From positions 62,001 to 126,000 of the forward strand of contig CAWFGG010000002.1 of assembly GCA_963815325.1 (NCBI GenBank): DNA of 64,000 bases, in the 5' to 3' direction. The notes under the pieces were generated by a model. That model had not been told where the DNA came from. It saw only the letters and a program-made list of their open reading frames with translations, and did not search any database. This document shows positions 1-8,240 of this stretch, piece by piece. Source of the stretch: JABDII01 sp963815325 (GTDB lineage: Bacteria; Gemmatimonadota; Gemmatimonadetes; Gemmatimonadales; GWC2-71-9). Numbering within the stretch: position 1 is the stretch's first letter; each line of letters begins with the position of its first letter. Both the position numbers and the translations under genes were made by a program.

Positions 1-148
1 CGAACCGCACCTGCAGGCGCTCGGGATCGAACTTCGTGATGTGAGCCGCGCCGGAGCGGCCGGCAAGTAGGTTCGCCCAGGTCGTGTCGACGTCATTCCC
101 AACCGGCGTCACCAGGCCAAGGCCGGTGACTACGACACGGCGTGTCAA
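1..148 (-). CDS. fabF: Beta-ketoacyl-ACP synthase II, N-terminal part only
   Basis: KAS II condenses malonyl-ACP with a growing acyl-ACP in fatty-acid elongation. Only about the first 49 codons are present; the gene runs off the left edge, so the catalytic Cys-His-His cannot be checked. The opening RRVVVTGLGLVTPVG is the family signature, and the gene directly follows acpP, the usual fabD-fabG-acpP-fabF order. I choose a TTG start at 148, one base after the acpP stop, because no ATG or GTG lies in frame before the conserved block. A purine-rich AAGGAAAAGG sits about a dozen bases upstream. The start is uncertain, the family is not. Confidence 0.88.
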   Translation of the reverse strand, partial: MTRRVVVTGLGLVTPVGNDVDTTWANLLAGRSGAAHITKFDPERLQVRF

Positions 149-149
149 C

Positions 150-386
150 CTACGACCCGGCCTTTTCCTTGAGGTACTTGAGCGCGTCCCCTACCGTGCG
201 GAGCTTTTCAGCCTCCTCGTCGGGGATGTCGATGTCGAACTCCTTCTCGAACGCCATGACCAGCTCAACCGTATCGAGACTGTCGGCTCCGAGATCTTCC
301 ATGAAACTCGCCTCGTCGGTGAGCTTCTCGCGCTCGACGCCCAATTCTTCGACAATGATGTCCTTGACCTTTTCGACCATGTCCAT
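150..386 (-). CDS. acpP: Acyl carrier protein
   Basis: This 78-residue acidic protein carries growing acyl chains on a phosphopantetheine arm. The attachment motif GADSLDTVEL is present, with the modified serine at about residue 36. The length matches the family. The frame stays open upstream to 506, but that extension is arginine- and cysteine-rich and out of character, so I start at the ATG at 386 (MDMVEKVKD), which has a GAGGTG ribosome-binding sequence about 7 bases before it. It lies 28 bases after fabG and one base before fabF, inside the fatty-acid synthesis run. Confidence 0.96.
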   Translation of the reverse strand: MDMVEKVKDIIVEELGVEREKLTDEASFMEDLGADSLDTVELVMAFEKEFDIDIPDEEAEKLRTVGDALKYLKEKAGS

Positions 387-414
387 AACGCTGCACCTCG
401 ATGAAGAAGAGGAC

Positions 415-1155
415 TTACATAACCATCCCGCCATCGACCACCAGCACCTGTCCGGTGATATACTCCGCCAAGTCCGACGCCAGAAACAGCGCGGCCGCCG
501 CAACATCCTCCGGCCGCCCCAACCGCCCCAGCGCGATAGATCCTAATAAGGCCTCCCTTGCCTCCGCGGGCAAGGCATGGGTCATGTCGGTCTCAATGAA
601 CCCCGGCGCGATGCAATTGACCAGGATATTGCGGCTGGCATACTCCTTTGCCACCGACTTACTGAGGCCGATCAGGCCGGCTTTGCTGGCCGCGTAGTTT
701 GCCTGCCCGCGGTTGCCCGTCAAGCCAACGACGCTGGTGATGTTGATGATCCGTCCCCAGCGGCGTTTCATCATTCCCCGCGCCACCGTTCGGATCGTGT
801 GGAACGCTCCCTTGAGGTTGGCGTCCAGAACCGCGTTCCAATCGTCCTCGCTCAGGCGGAGGATGATGTTGTCGCGGGTGAGACCCGCGTTGTTCACCAG
901 GATATCGATGGGTCCGAGGACCTGTTCCGCCTCAGCCAGGGCGGCCTCCACTTGATCCCCGTCCGCCACATCGCACGCGACGCCGCATGTGCCCGCTCCG
1001 AGCGCGGTGGCCACCTCCTGGGCGCGGTCACGATCTCGTCCGACGATGGCGACCTTGGCCCCGGCCTGGTGGAAGGCCTGCGCAATTGCGTGCCCTATTC
1101 CTCGGGTGCTGCCGGTGACAAACGCGACCTTCCCGGTCAGATCGATGGTCGTCAT
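415..1155 (-). CDS. fabG: 3-oxoacyl-ACP reductase
   Basis: NADPH-dependent reductase of the second step of each fatty-acid elongation cycle. The 246-residue protein is a classical short-chain dehydrogenase: the nucleotide-binding motif TGSTRGIG lies at residues 14-21, NNAG at 88-91, and the catalytic Ser141, Tyr154 and Lys158 sit in NITSVVG and YAASK. The start ATG at 1155 overlaps the fabD stop as ATGA, indicating translational coupling. The open frame continues upstream to 1536, but only as the antisense-like reading of fabD. Confidence 0.96.
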   Translation of the reverse strand: MTTIDLTGKVAFVTGSTRGIGHAIAQAFHQAGAKVAIVGRDRDRAQEVATALGAGTCGVACDVADGDQVEAALAEAEQVLGPIDILVNNAGLTRDNIILRLSEDDWNAVLDANLKGAFHTIRTVARGMMKRRWGRIINITSVVGLTGNRGQANYAASKAGLIGLSKSVAKEYASRNILVNCIAPGFIETDMTHALPAEAREALLGSIALGRLGRPEDVAAAALFLASDLAEYITGQVLVVDGGMVM

Positions 1156-2075
1156 GCCAAAAACTCCTCGATCTCGGTGGCGGTGCCCAGGGCGTGGACC
1201 GTGGCATCGGGTACGATGCGTTTGAGGAGGCCGCTCAATACCCGACCGGGGCCAAGCTCGAGGAAACTCCCGCCGCCGGCAAGGGCCGCCGCCTGCTGCA
1301 TGCCTTCCACCCAGCGGACCGGGGCCGTGAGCTGGGCGGCGAGTTGGCGCCGGGCCTCGTCCCCCGTTCGAACCGGGCGCGCCGTCGCGTTGGCCACGAC
1401 CGGAATCTTCGGGTCGCCGAAGGTGACGGCAGCCAGCGCCTGCTCCAGCCCGGGCACCGCCGGGGCCATGAGCGGGGAATGGAACGCCCCGCTCACCTTG
1501 AGCGGAATGACCCGCTTGGCACCTGCCGTCTTGCACTGCTCGCCGGCGCGCGCCACCGCGGCGGGATCGCCCGAGATCACGACTTGGTCGGGTGCGTTCA
1601 AGTTGGCCGGGACGGCGATGCCGTCGCCTGCGGCCTCCACGCAGGCCGCCTCCACCTGCGACACATCGAGCCCCATCACCACGGCCATGGCCCCCGGTCG
1701 TTCGAGTCCGGCCTGGTACATCAGCTCCCCGCGGCGGCGAACGAGCACGGCGGCCTCCGCCGGCGTGAGGGACCCGGCCACGACATAGGCGCTGTATTCG
1801 CCCAGGCTGTGGCCCAGCGCGGCGCGGAGATCGGCCAGGCGGCCCCGAACCACGGCGTGCACGGCGGCGGTATGCGCCAGGATAGCTGGTTGGGCGTTAT
1901 GGGTAAGGGTCAGCTCGTCTTCGGGGCCCTCCCACATGATGCGACTCAGGGCAACGCCCAGGGCGTCGTCGATGGCGGCGAAGGTGTCCCGGGCCTCGGG
2001 AAAACGTTCGGCCAGGTCCTTCCCCATCCCGACCCGTTGCGCCCCCTGTCCGGGGCACAGCACCACGGCTACCAC
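1152..2075 (-). CDS. fabD: Malonyl-CoA:ACP transacylase
   Basis: Transfers malonyl from CoA to ACP to supply the elongation unit. The protein has 307 residues, normal for the family. Visible landmarks are the N-terminal PGQGAQ, the nucleophile Ser90 in GHSLGEYSA and the catalytic His199 in GAFHSPLM. Its start overlaps the fabH stop by 7 bases and its stop overlaps fabG by 4 bases, so the three are probably translated from one mRNA. Confidence 0.96.
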   Translation of the reverse strand: MVAVVLCPGQGAQRVGMGKDLAERFPEARDTFAAIDDALGVALSRIMWEGPEDELTLTHNAQPAILAHTAAVHAVVRGRLADLRAALGHSLGEYSAYVVAGSLTPAEAAVLVRRRGELMYQAGLERPGAMAVVMGLDVSQVEAACVEAAGDGIAVPANLNAPDQVVISGDPAAVARAGEQCKTAGAKRVIPLKVSGAFHSPLMAPAVPGLEQALAAVTFGDPKIPVVANATARPVRTGDEARRQLAAQLTAPVRWVEGMQQAAALAGGGSFLELGPGRVLSGLLKRIVPDATVHALGTATEIEEFLA

Positions 2076-3061
2076 CGGACGACCGCGCTCCCCCAGGTGA
2101 AGCCTGCACCGAAGGCCACCAGCAGGAGCAATGACCCCTTCCCTATTCTGCCTTCGGCGATCGCCTGGTCGATGGCGAGCGGGATCGATGCCGACGACGT
2201 GTTGCCGTACCGATCGACGTTCACCATGACCCTATCCATCGGCATGCCGGCGTGCTTCGCCGTGGCTTCGATAATCCGAATATTGGCCTGGTGGGGCACG
2301 AGGAGATCGATTTCGTCGGCGCTGACTCCGGCGAGCTGCAGTGCCTCGTCGCAGGCTTGGGCCATGGTCCGGACCGCCGCCTTGAATACTTCTCGGCCGG
2401 CCATCTTCATGTAGTGCGACCGCTCCTCCACCACCGTGGAACTGATGGGCTGGCAGGCACCACCACCGGGCCGGAACAGGAGCGGCGCGAGCTTTCCGTC
2501 CGACCGCAGGAACATGGAGAGGATCCCGCGGCCGTTATCGGTCGCAGGCTGAACCACCGCCGCGCCCGCCGCGTCCCCGAACAGGATGGCCGTGGAGCGA
2601 TCGGTGTAGTCGGTGATGGTGGAGAGCTTCTCCGCTCCGACGACGAGACACGTCTTTGCCAGGCCCGACGCGATGAACCCTTCCGCAATGCCGAGGCTGT
2701 AGAGGAACCCGGGGCAGGCGGCGGACACGTCGAACGCGGCGGCGTTGTCCGCGCCGAGCAGCGCCTGGAGATCGCAAGCGGTGGCCGGCAGCAGCCGGTC
2801 CGGGGTGGCGGTCCCGAGGATAATCGCGTCGATGTCTTTGGGCCCGATCCCCGCCTCGGCCATGGCGTCGCGGCTGGCTTGCTCGGCCAGCATGGCAACC
2901 GATACGTCCTCGTTCGCGATGTGGCGCTCGCGGATTCCGGTCCGCTCGACGATCCACTCGTGCGACGTGTCCAGCATCTTCTCGAGATCGGTGTTGGTCA
3001 GCACGCGGTCGGGAACCGCGACACCTAGCCCGGTGAAGCCCGCGATGGGACGGCCCGTCAT
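2069..3061 (-). CDS. fabH: Beta-ketoacyl-ACP synthase III
   Basis: Starts fatty-acid synthesis by condensing an acyl-CoA primer with malonyl-ACP. The 330-residue protein has the complete KAS III triad: Cys116 in SAACPGF, His257 in PHQANIRI and Asn287 in YGNTSSAS. The start ATG at 3061 overlaps the plsX stop by 4 bases. The plsX-fabH-fabD-fabG-acpP order is the standard one, so the assignment is secure. Confidence 0.96.
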   Translation of the reverse strand: MTGRPIAGFTGLGVAVPDRVLTNTDLEKMLDTSHEWIVERTGIRERHIANEDVSVAMLAEQASRDAMAEAGIGPKDIDAIILGTATPDRLLPATACDLQALLGADNAAAFDVSAACPGFLYSLGIAEGFIASGLAKTCLVVGAEKLSTITDYTDRSTAILFGDAAGAAVVQPATDNGRGILSMFLRSDGKLAPLLFRPGGGACQPISSTVVEERSHYMKMAGREVFKAAVRTMAQACDEALQLAGVSADEIDLLVPHQANIRIIEATAKHAGMPMDRVMVNVDRYGNTSSASIPLAIDQAIAEGRIGKGSLLLLVAFGAGFTWGSAVVRW

Positions 3062-4071
3062 GACCCGGCCAGTGCCTCTCGCGAGGCAAACTCGGCGGCG
3101 ATGTGACCGCTCAGGCCGGCCTCAACCGCCTGCACGGCGACCCGAATGGCGTTCTTGATGGCATTCGAGGTCGATCCGCCGTGGCAGATGATGGTGACCC
3201 CCTGAATACCCAAGAGCGGCGCACCGCCGTACTCGGAATAGTCCAGGATGCGGAATATCTCCCGGACGTCGTCCCGTTGGAGGAGGTCGGGAGCCTTGCC
3301 GCGTACCAATCCGAAGATGAGCCTGGCCACCGACTCATAGAACTTGAGGACGACATTGCCGACGAACCCGTCGCACACCACAACGTCGACATGGCCGAAC
3401 TTCGAGTGTCCGGCCAAAATGTCCCGGCCCTCGATGTTCCCGATGTAATTGACGCCGGTCGAGCTCTTGAGCGCGGTGTGCACCTCGCGGGAGATCGCAT
3501 TTCCCTTTCCGTCCTCCTCGCCGATGTTGAGGAGGCCCACGGACGGATTGGCCAGGCCGAGAATGTCGCGCATGTAGACCGTACCGAGGTACGCGAACCC
3601 CACCAACTCCTTGACGGAGCAATCCACGTTGGCCCCGGCGTCGAGCACGAGGACCGGTTGTCCCACCGTCGGAAATGGCGTAGCAACGGTGGCCCGCTCC
3701 ACCCCGTCGTGCAGCCCGAGGAGGAGGGTCGATCCCGCCAGGATGGCTCCGGTGTTGCCGGCAGAGACAAATGCGTCGGAGCGCCCGGACTTCTGGAGTT
3801 CGAGCCCTACCACGACGCCGGACTGCCGCTTCCGCCGGATGGCATGCAGCGGCTGGTCGCTCATAGTGATGATGTCGGGAGCGTCGTGGATTTCGATCCG
3901 GGACCGGTCGGCGTCCGGATGCTTGCCCAACTCGTCTTCGATGGCCGCAACCGGACCCAGCAACTGAATGCGGAAGGTATCCGGAAGTGACGCGAGGGCA
4001 TCGAGCGCGCCCTCTACCTCAACATGAGGGGCATCGTCGCCCCCCATGGCGTCGAGCGCGACGCGAATCAC
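3058..4071 (-). CDS. plsX: Phosphate acyltransferase PlsX
   Basis: Makes acyl-phosphate from acyl-ACP for the PlsX/PlsY route to phosphatidic acid. The 337-residue protein begins RVALDAMGGDDAP, the family signature, and carries the conserved SAGNTGA and VVCDGFVGNV blocks. It lies 2 bases after rpmF and overlaps fabH by 4 bases. The rpmF-plsX-fabH linkage couples ribosome and membrane-lipid genes, as in many bacteria. Confidence 0.96.
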   Translation of the reverse strand: MIRVALDAMGGDDAPHVEVEGALDALASLPDTFRIQLLGPVAAIEDELGKHPDADRSRIEIHDAPDIITMSDQPLHAIRRKRQSGVVVGLELQKSGRSDAFVSAGNTGAILAGSTLLLGLHDGVERATVATPFPTVGQPVLVLDAGANVDCSVKELVGFAYLGTVYMRDILGLANPSVGLLNIGEEDGKGNAISREVHTALKSSTGVNYIGNIEGRDILAGHSKFGHVDVVVCDGFVGNVVLKFYESVARLIFGLVRGKAPDLLQRDDVREIFRILDYSEYGGAPLLGIQGVTIICHGGSTSNAIKNAIRVAVQAVEAGLSGHIAAEFASREALAGS

Positions 4072-4073
4072 CC

Positions 4074-4256
4074 TCAGCTATCCTCGACCTCGAGGACCCG
4101 CTTGCCGCGATAGTATCCACAGGTGCTGCACACGCGATGGGAGCGCTTTGGCTCGCCGCAGCGCGGGCACAATTGGGGCATGACTCCCGCCCCGGTATGG
4201 TGGCCTCGACGCAGCCGCTTACGCGACTTCGAGGTCCGTCGCTTGGGAACCGCCAT
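4074..4256 (-). CDS. rpmF: 50S ribosomal protein L32
   Basis: This 60-residue basic protein of the large ribosomal subunit opens with MAVPKRRTSKSRKR, the typical L32 start. It is the zinc-binding form: two CxxC pairs are visible at residues 30/33 (CPRC) and 43/46 (CSTC). It lies 9 bases downstream of the yceD-like gene and 2 bases upstream of plsX, the usual arrangement. Confidence 0.95.
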   Translation of the reverse strand: MAVPKRRTSKSRKRLRRGHHTGAGVMPQLCPRCGEPKRSHRVCSTCGYYRGKRVLEVEDS

Positions 4257-4265
4257 GGAATCGCC

Positions 4266-4742
4266 TCATGAAGGTCGGGTGGAGGCAGCGCACTCGCAGG
4301 CCTCCACGTTGAGATCGGTACCGCATGTCGGGCACAGCCCGGCACAGTCGTCACGACACAGACTAAACACCGGCATGGCGAGCGCTATTTCCTCACACAC
4401 GGCCGCGGTCACGTCGAGGTGCGTCGCGCGCTCAGGCATCGGGTACACCGCCGGGTCATCGAGCACATCGGGGTCCGAGCTGAACAGGGCATCGACGTCG
4501 ATTGCGAGCGGCACCGGTACCTCGGCCAGGCAGCGGCGGCATGCGGCACGCGCCCGACCGGAGATCGTGGCGTGCCACATGACCTCGCCCTCGGCCGTAC
4601 TCTTGAGGCGGCCCGCCACGACGATCGGCCCGTCGAGCTCGAAGTCGAGCACCGCGAACAGCGGGTCGCCGGGTTCGAGCTGTCCGTCCGTCTCGACGGG
4701 GCCGAGCCCAAGCTCCCGGATGGGAACCCGAAGCATAGCCAC
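4266..4742 (-). CDS. yceD: YceD/DUF177 family protein
   Basis: Member of the DUF177 family, which is nearly always encoded just before rpmF and is linked to 23S rRNA accumulation in bacteria and plastids. The 158-residue protein has the conserved Cys-rich middle (ACRRCLAEV) and a C-terminal zinc-type cluster with CRDDCAGLCPTCG followed by ACECA. The family is inferred from these cysteines and from position; the exact biochemical role is not established. Confidence 0.85.
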   Translation of the reverse strand: MAMLRVPIRELGLGPVETDGQLEPGDPLFAVLDFELDGPIVVAGRLKSTAEGEVMWHATISGRARAACRRCLAEVPVPLAIDVDALFSSDPDVLDDPAVYPMPERATHLDVTAAVCEEIALAMPVFSLCRDDCAGLCPTCGTDLNVEACECAASTRPS

Positions 4743-4769
4743 TAAACCTAGCTGGCTACAGAACTTACG

Positions 4770-5213
4770 TCAAGAAATCCCCGATTTCCGGCCGAGTCGC
4801 GCCAACTCACCCTCGGCAAAGAAGAACAGAACCTCCCGCGCGGCATTTTCCGGGCTGTCCGACGCATGAATGGCGTTCCGGCCCTTCGATTCGGCGTACA
4901 GCTTCCGAATCGTGCCCTCGGCGGCCTCGGCCGGGTCGGTGGCGCCGATCACGGCCCGAAGCCGGGCCACGGCGTCACTCCGCTCCAACGCCATGGGCAG
5001 GCACGGACCGCTCGTCATGAACTCCACCAGCTCGTCATAGAACGGCCGGCCACGGTGAACTTCGTAGAAGGACTCGGCCTCATCCCGCGTGAGCCGCACC
5101 AGCCGAGCCGCGCGCAGCACGAACCCGTCGCGCTCGAGGTGCGCCAGGATGAGGCCGGCACGTCCCGCCCCCACCGCGTCGGGTTTCACAATTCCAAGCG
5201 TCATCGTTGCCAC
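4770..5213 (-). CDS. ndk: Nucleoside diphosphate kinase
   Basis: Transfers the gamma phosphate between nucleoside triphosphates and diphosphates through a phosphohistidine. The family opening TLGIVKPDAV and the active-site histidine in NAIHASDSPENA are present; the length of about 147 residues is normal. I prefer the GTG at 5213, which has GAGGAA placed correctly upstream; an in-frame ATG at 5225 (four codons longer, no ribosome-binding sequence) is the alternative. It follows sucD by a few bases. Succinyl-CoA synthetase and NDK cooperate biochemically in some bacteria, which may explain the linkage. Confidence 0.94.
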   Translation of the reverse strand: MATMTLGIVKPDAVGAGRAGLILAHLERDGFVLRAARLVRLTRDEAESFYEVHRGRPFYDELVEFMTSGPCLPMALERSDAVARLRAVIGATDPAEAAEGTIRKLYAESKGRNAIHASDSPENAAREVLFFFAEGELARLGRKSGIS

Positions 5214-5228
5214 GGTGTTCCTCATGGT

Positions 5229-6098
5229 TTAGAGCTTGCCTTGGAGCAGGGTGACGACCTCGGCCGGCCGCTTCATCACGGCAATCCCCGCCGCCTCGAA
5301 CGCCGCGATCTTCTCGGCCGCCGTGCCCGACGATCCCGAAATGATGGCGCCCGCGTGCCCCATGCGCCGTCCTTTCGGCGCAGTCTGGCCCGCAATGAAC
5401 CCGACGACCGGCTTGGTGACGTGTGTGGTGACGAACGCGGCCGCGTTCTGCTCATCCGTGCCACCGATCTCGCCGATGATCACGATGGCGTCCGTGGCCG
5501 GATCGTCTTCGAAGGCCCGCAGGCAATCGATGAAGTTGGTGCCGATCACCGGATCGCCACCGATGCCGACACAGGTGCTCTGGCCCAGGCCATTGCGTGT
5601 CAGATGGTGGACCACCTCATAGGTGAGCGTGCCGCTTCGTGACACGAGCCCAACCCGACCCGAGGCGCAGATGTTCCCGGGAATGATGCCCACCTTGGCC
5701 ACCCCCGGCGTGATCACGCCGGGACAGTTCGGGCCTACCAGGCGCGTTCCGCGTTCCTTGAGGAACAGCATCACCCGGGTCATGTCCAACACGGGAATGC
5801 CTTCCGTGATACAGACGACGAGGCCGATGCCGGCATCGGCCGCCTCGTAGATGGCCCCCGCAGCCAACCCCGGCGGCACATAGAGGACGGAGGCGTTGGC
5901 CCCGGTCTCCCGAACCGCCTCGGCCACGGTGTCGAACACCGGCACCGAGCCCTCGAACCGTTGCCCACCCTTGCCCGGAGTGACCCCGGCAACCACGGGC
6001 GTGCCGTACTCCATCATCTGCTTGGCATGGAACGATCCGTCGCGGCCGGTGATGCCTTGGACGCACAGTCGAGTGGATTGGTCGACAAAGATGCTCAC
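5229..6098 (-). CDS. sucD: Succinyl-CoA synthetase, alpha subunit
   Basis: CoA-binding and phosphohistidine-carrying subunit of the TCA-cycle enzyme that makes ATP or GTP from succinyl-CoA. The 289-residue protein has the CoA-binding N-terminus (CVQGITGRDGSFH), the GGDPVIGTNFID block and the phosphorylated histidine in GHAGAIISG. The start overlaps the sucC stop by 4 bases. It is intact, unlike its partner sucC. Confidence 0.96.
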   Translation of the reverse strand: MSIFVDQSTRLCVQGITGRDGSFHAKQMMEYGTPVVAGVTPGKGGQRFEGSVPVFDTVAEAVRETGANASVLYVPPGLAAGAIYEAADAGIGLVVCITEGIPVLDMTRVMLFLKERGTRLVGPNCPGVITPGVAKVGIIPGNICASGRVGLVSRSGTLTYEVVHHLTRNGLGQSTCVGIGGDPVIGTNFIDCLRAFEDDPATDAIVIIGEIGGTDEQNAAAFVTTHVTKPVVGFIAGQTAPKGRRMGHAGAIISGSSGTAAEKIAAFEAAGIAVMKRPAEVVTLLQGKL

Positions 6099-7233
6099 GC
6101 CGCCTCCTTTACGATCTTCACCACTTGCTGCACCGCTTCATCCATGTCGTTCAAGGCCGTCATCCCAACGCCTCGCAGAATCTCGATCGCTTCGGCCTCG
6201 TTTGTGCCGGTAAGTCGGATGACGATCGGGACGCCGACCTGGAATGCTTGCGTGGCCGCGACGATACCGTTGGCCACGTCGTCGGTCCTGGTGATGCCGC
6301 CGAAGATATTGAACAGGATCGCCTTCACGTCCCGGTCGGTGGTGATAATGCGCAGCGCATTGACCACTTTCTCGGGACTGGAGCTGCCGCCAATGTCGAG
6401 GAAGTTGGCAGGCTCCCCCCGTAATACTTGACCAGGTCCATCGTCGCCATGGCCAGCCCTGCACCGTTCACCACGCACCCGACATTGCCGCTCAGCTTGA
6501 TGAACGACAGCCCTGCCTGCCGCGCTGCGACCTCGCTGGGATCTTCAGCCGACTCATCCCGCAGAGCCTCCAGATCAGGCCGGCGCTCCACCTCGTTGTC
6601 GTCGAGCACTACTTTGGCGTCGAGCGCGAGAATTTGACCTCTCGCCGTGGCCACCAACGGGTTGATCTCCGCCAGCGACGCACCGTTGTCCACGAAGGCC
6701 TGATAGAGCTGGCCCATGATCTTGGCCGCCGCCCGCACCTGGCCGAAATCCTGGTACAGCGTGAAGGCGAGCCCCATTGCCTGATGCGGCAACAAGCCGT
6801 AACGGGGATCGACCGCCACGCGGGTGATTTTCTCGGGGGTCTTTGCCGCGACCTCCTCGATGTCGACACCGCCGGCGGCACTCACCATAAACACCGGACG
6901 CTGCGTCTCCCGATCCATAATCAGCCCGACGTAGGTTTCGCTCGCGATCTCGGCGGCCGGAACCACCAACACCCGCTTGACCGGCAGCCCCTTGATGGTG
7001 AGCGCCAGGATCTTTTCCGCCCACATTCCCGCCTCGGCGGGAGTGTCCGCCAGCTTGACCCCGCCGGCCTTGCCCCGCCCGCCCGCATGGACCTGTGCCT
7101 TGACCACGACGCGCTTGCCCAAGCCGCGTGCGATTTCCTCAGCCTCCGCCGGCGTGGATGCCACGTCTCCGCCCAGCGTTGGAATCCCGGCTGCGTGGAA
7201 GAGCGTCCGCGCTTGATATTCGTGTAGGTTCAC
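6095..7233 (-). CDS. sucC: Succinyl-CoA synthetase, beta subunit (one-base frameshift)
   Basis: ATP-grasp subunit that binds nucleotide and forms succinyl-phosphate. The N-terminal part (MNLHEYQARTLF, then VKAQVHAGGRGKAGGV) and the C-terminal part (EPANFLDIGGSS, FNIFGGITR) both match SucC, but lie in different frames. The break falls in a run of six C on the plus strand at 6415-6420. Restoring a seventh gives KYYGGEPANFLDIGG without a gap and a protein of about 379 residues, normal for the family. With sucD intact and both halves conserved, a homopolymer sequencing error is the simplest reading. It overlaps arcC by 4 bases. Confidence 0.9.
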
Positions 7234-8201
7234 GACTCCCTCTGGATGATTGTTCCTGTTTCGCCCCTCAGCGCCTCCGATCCATGCGCCAAATGGGCAA
7301 TGATGGCCCGGGCACCGACCCCGCGGGCACGCACGAATCCGACCGCGGCCTCGACCTTGGGCCGCATACCACCCTCACCCAAACTCCCGTCTTCGAGCAT
7401 GGCCTCGGCCTCGGCCAGTGACATGCGATGGATGGGCTCTGCCTCAGGTGTCTTCCAATTTCGGTACACCGCATCGACATCGGTCAGAATGAGCAGGACC
7501 TCGGCGCCAAGCTCGGTCGCCAAAACGGTAGCTACCCGGTCCTTGTCCACTACCACGTCGAGGCCCTCGTAGCCGGTGACCGGATGATGATAGACCGCCG
7601 GCCCGCCTCCGCCCGCCGCGATAACGATCACTCCCGCCTCCACCAGGCGCTTGACCAGCGGCGCTTCGACCACACTCAGTGGGCGCGGGCTCGAGGCCAG
7701 TCGCCGCCAGTGCCCGGCACCGTCTTTCCCCACCGCCATACCATTGCGCTGCAGGGCCTCCGCGTCCTCCTTGCTCAGCGCATGTCCGATCGGCTTGGTC
7801 GGCCGCGCGAGCAGCGGGTCGTTCGGGTCGACGATGGTCTGCGTGATCAGCGTGACCACCTCACGCACGATGCCGACTTTCTCGAGCTGGTTTTGGATCA
7901 CCTGCTGGAGCATGTAGCCCAGCCAGCCTGCGGTCCCCGCAACGAGCACACCCAACGGCAGCGGCTCCGCCACGTGCCGCGCCAGTTCCTGGCGCAACAG
8001 CTCATCGCCCACCTGCGGCCCGTTGCCGTGGACCAGTGCGATGTGCCAGCCTTCCCGGGCAAATTGGATGAGGGGCAGGACGCTTGCGCGCGAGTGCCGG
8101 AACTGAGCCGTTATGCTCGAGGCCGCAGATTCCGGGGCAATCGCATTGCCACCCAGTGCAACGACCACGGTGCGGGACTCAGTCACAGATTGCTTAGTCA
8201 C
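7230..8201 (-). CDS. arcC: Carbamate kinase
   Basis: Reversibly makes ATP from carbamoyl phosphate and ADP. The 323-residue protein shows the amino-acid-kinase fold signatures VVALGGNAI near the N-terminus, HGNGPQVGDE, TKPIGHALS and GGGGPAVYHHPV followed by DKDRVATVLA. Arginine deiminase and ornithine carbamoyltransferase genes, the usual partners, are not in this window; here it is translationally coupled to sucC by a 4-base overlap. A role in returning carbamoyl phosphate to ATP next to another substrate-level phosphorylation enzyme is a guess. Confidence 0.9.
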   Translation of the reverse strand: MTKQSVTESRTVVVALGGNAIAPESAASSITAQFRHSRASVLPLIQFAREGWHIALVHGNGPQVGDELLRQELARHVAEPLPLGVLVAGTAGWLGYMLQQVIQNQLEKVGIVREVVTLITQTIVDPNDPLLARPTKPIGHALSKEDAEALQRNGMAVGKDGAGHWRRLASSPRPLSVVEAPLVKRLVEAGVIVIAAGGGGPAVYHHPVTGYEGLDVVVDKDRVATVLATELGAEVLLILTDVDAVYRNWKTPEAEPIHRMSLAEAEAMLEDGSLGEGGMRPKVEAAVGFVRARGVGARAIIAHLAHGSEALRGETGTIIQRES

Positions 8202-8240
8202 AGGGTCCGGAACCTAGTCCAGGCCGAACGCAAGGGGAAC

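Noticed and set aside
6410..6425. Programmed frameshifting in sucC at the G6 run
   Set aside because: No stimulatory structure or regulatory logic is evident, sucC is not known for recoding, and the window has many other single-base indels.
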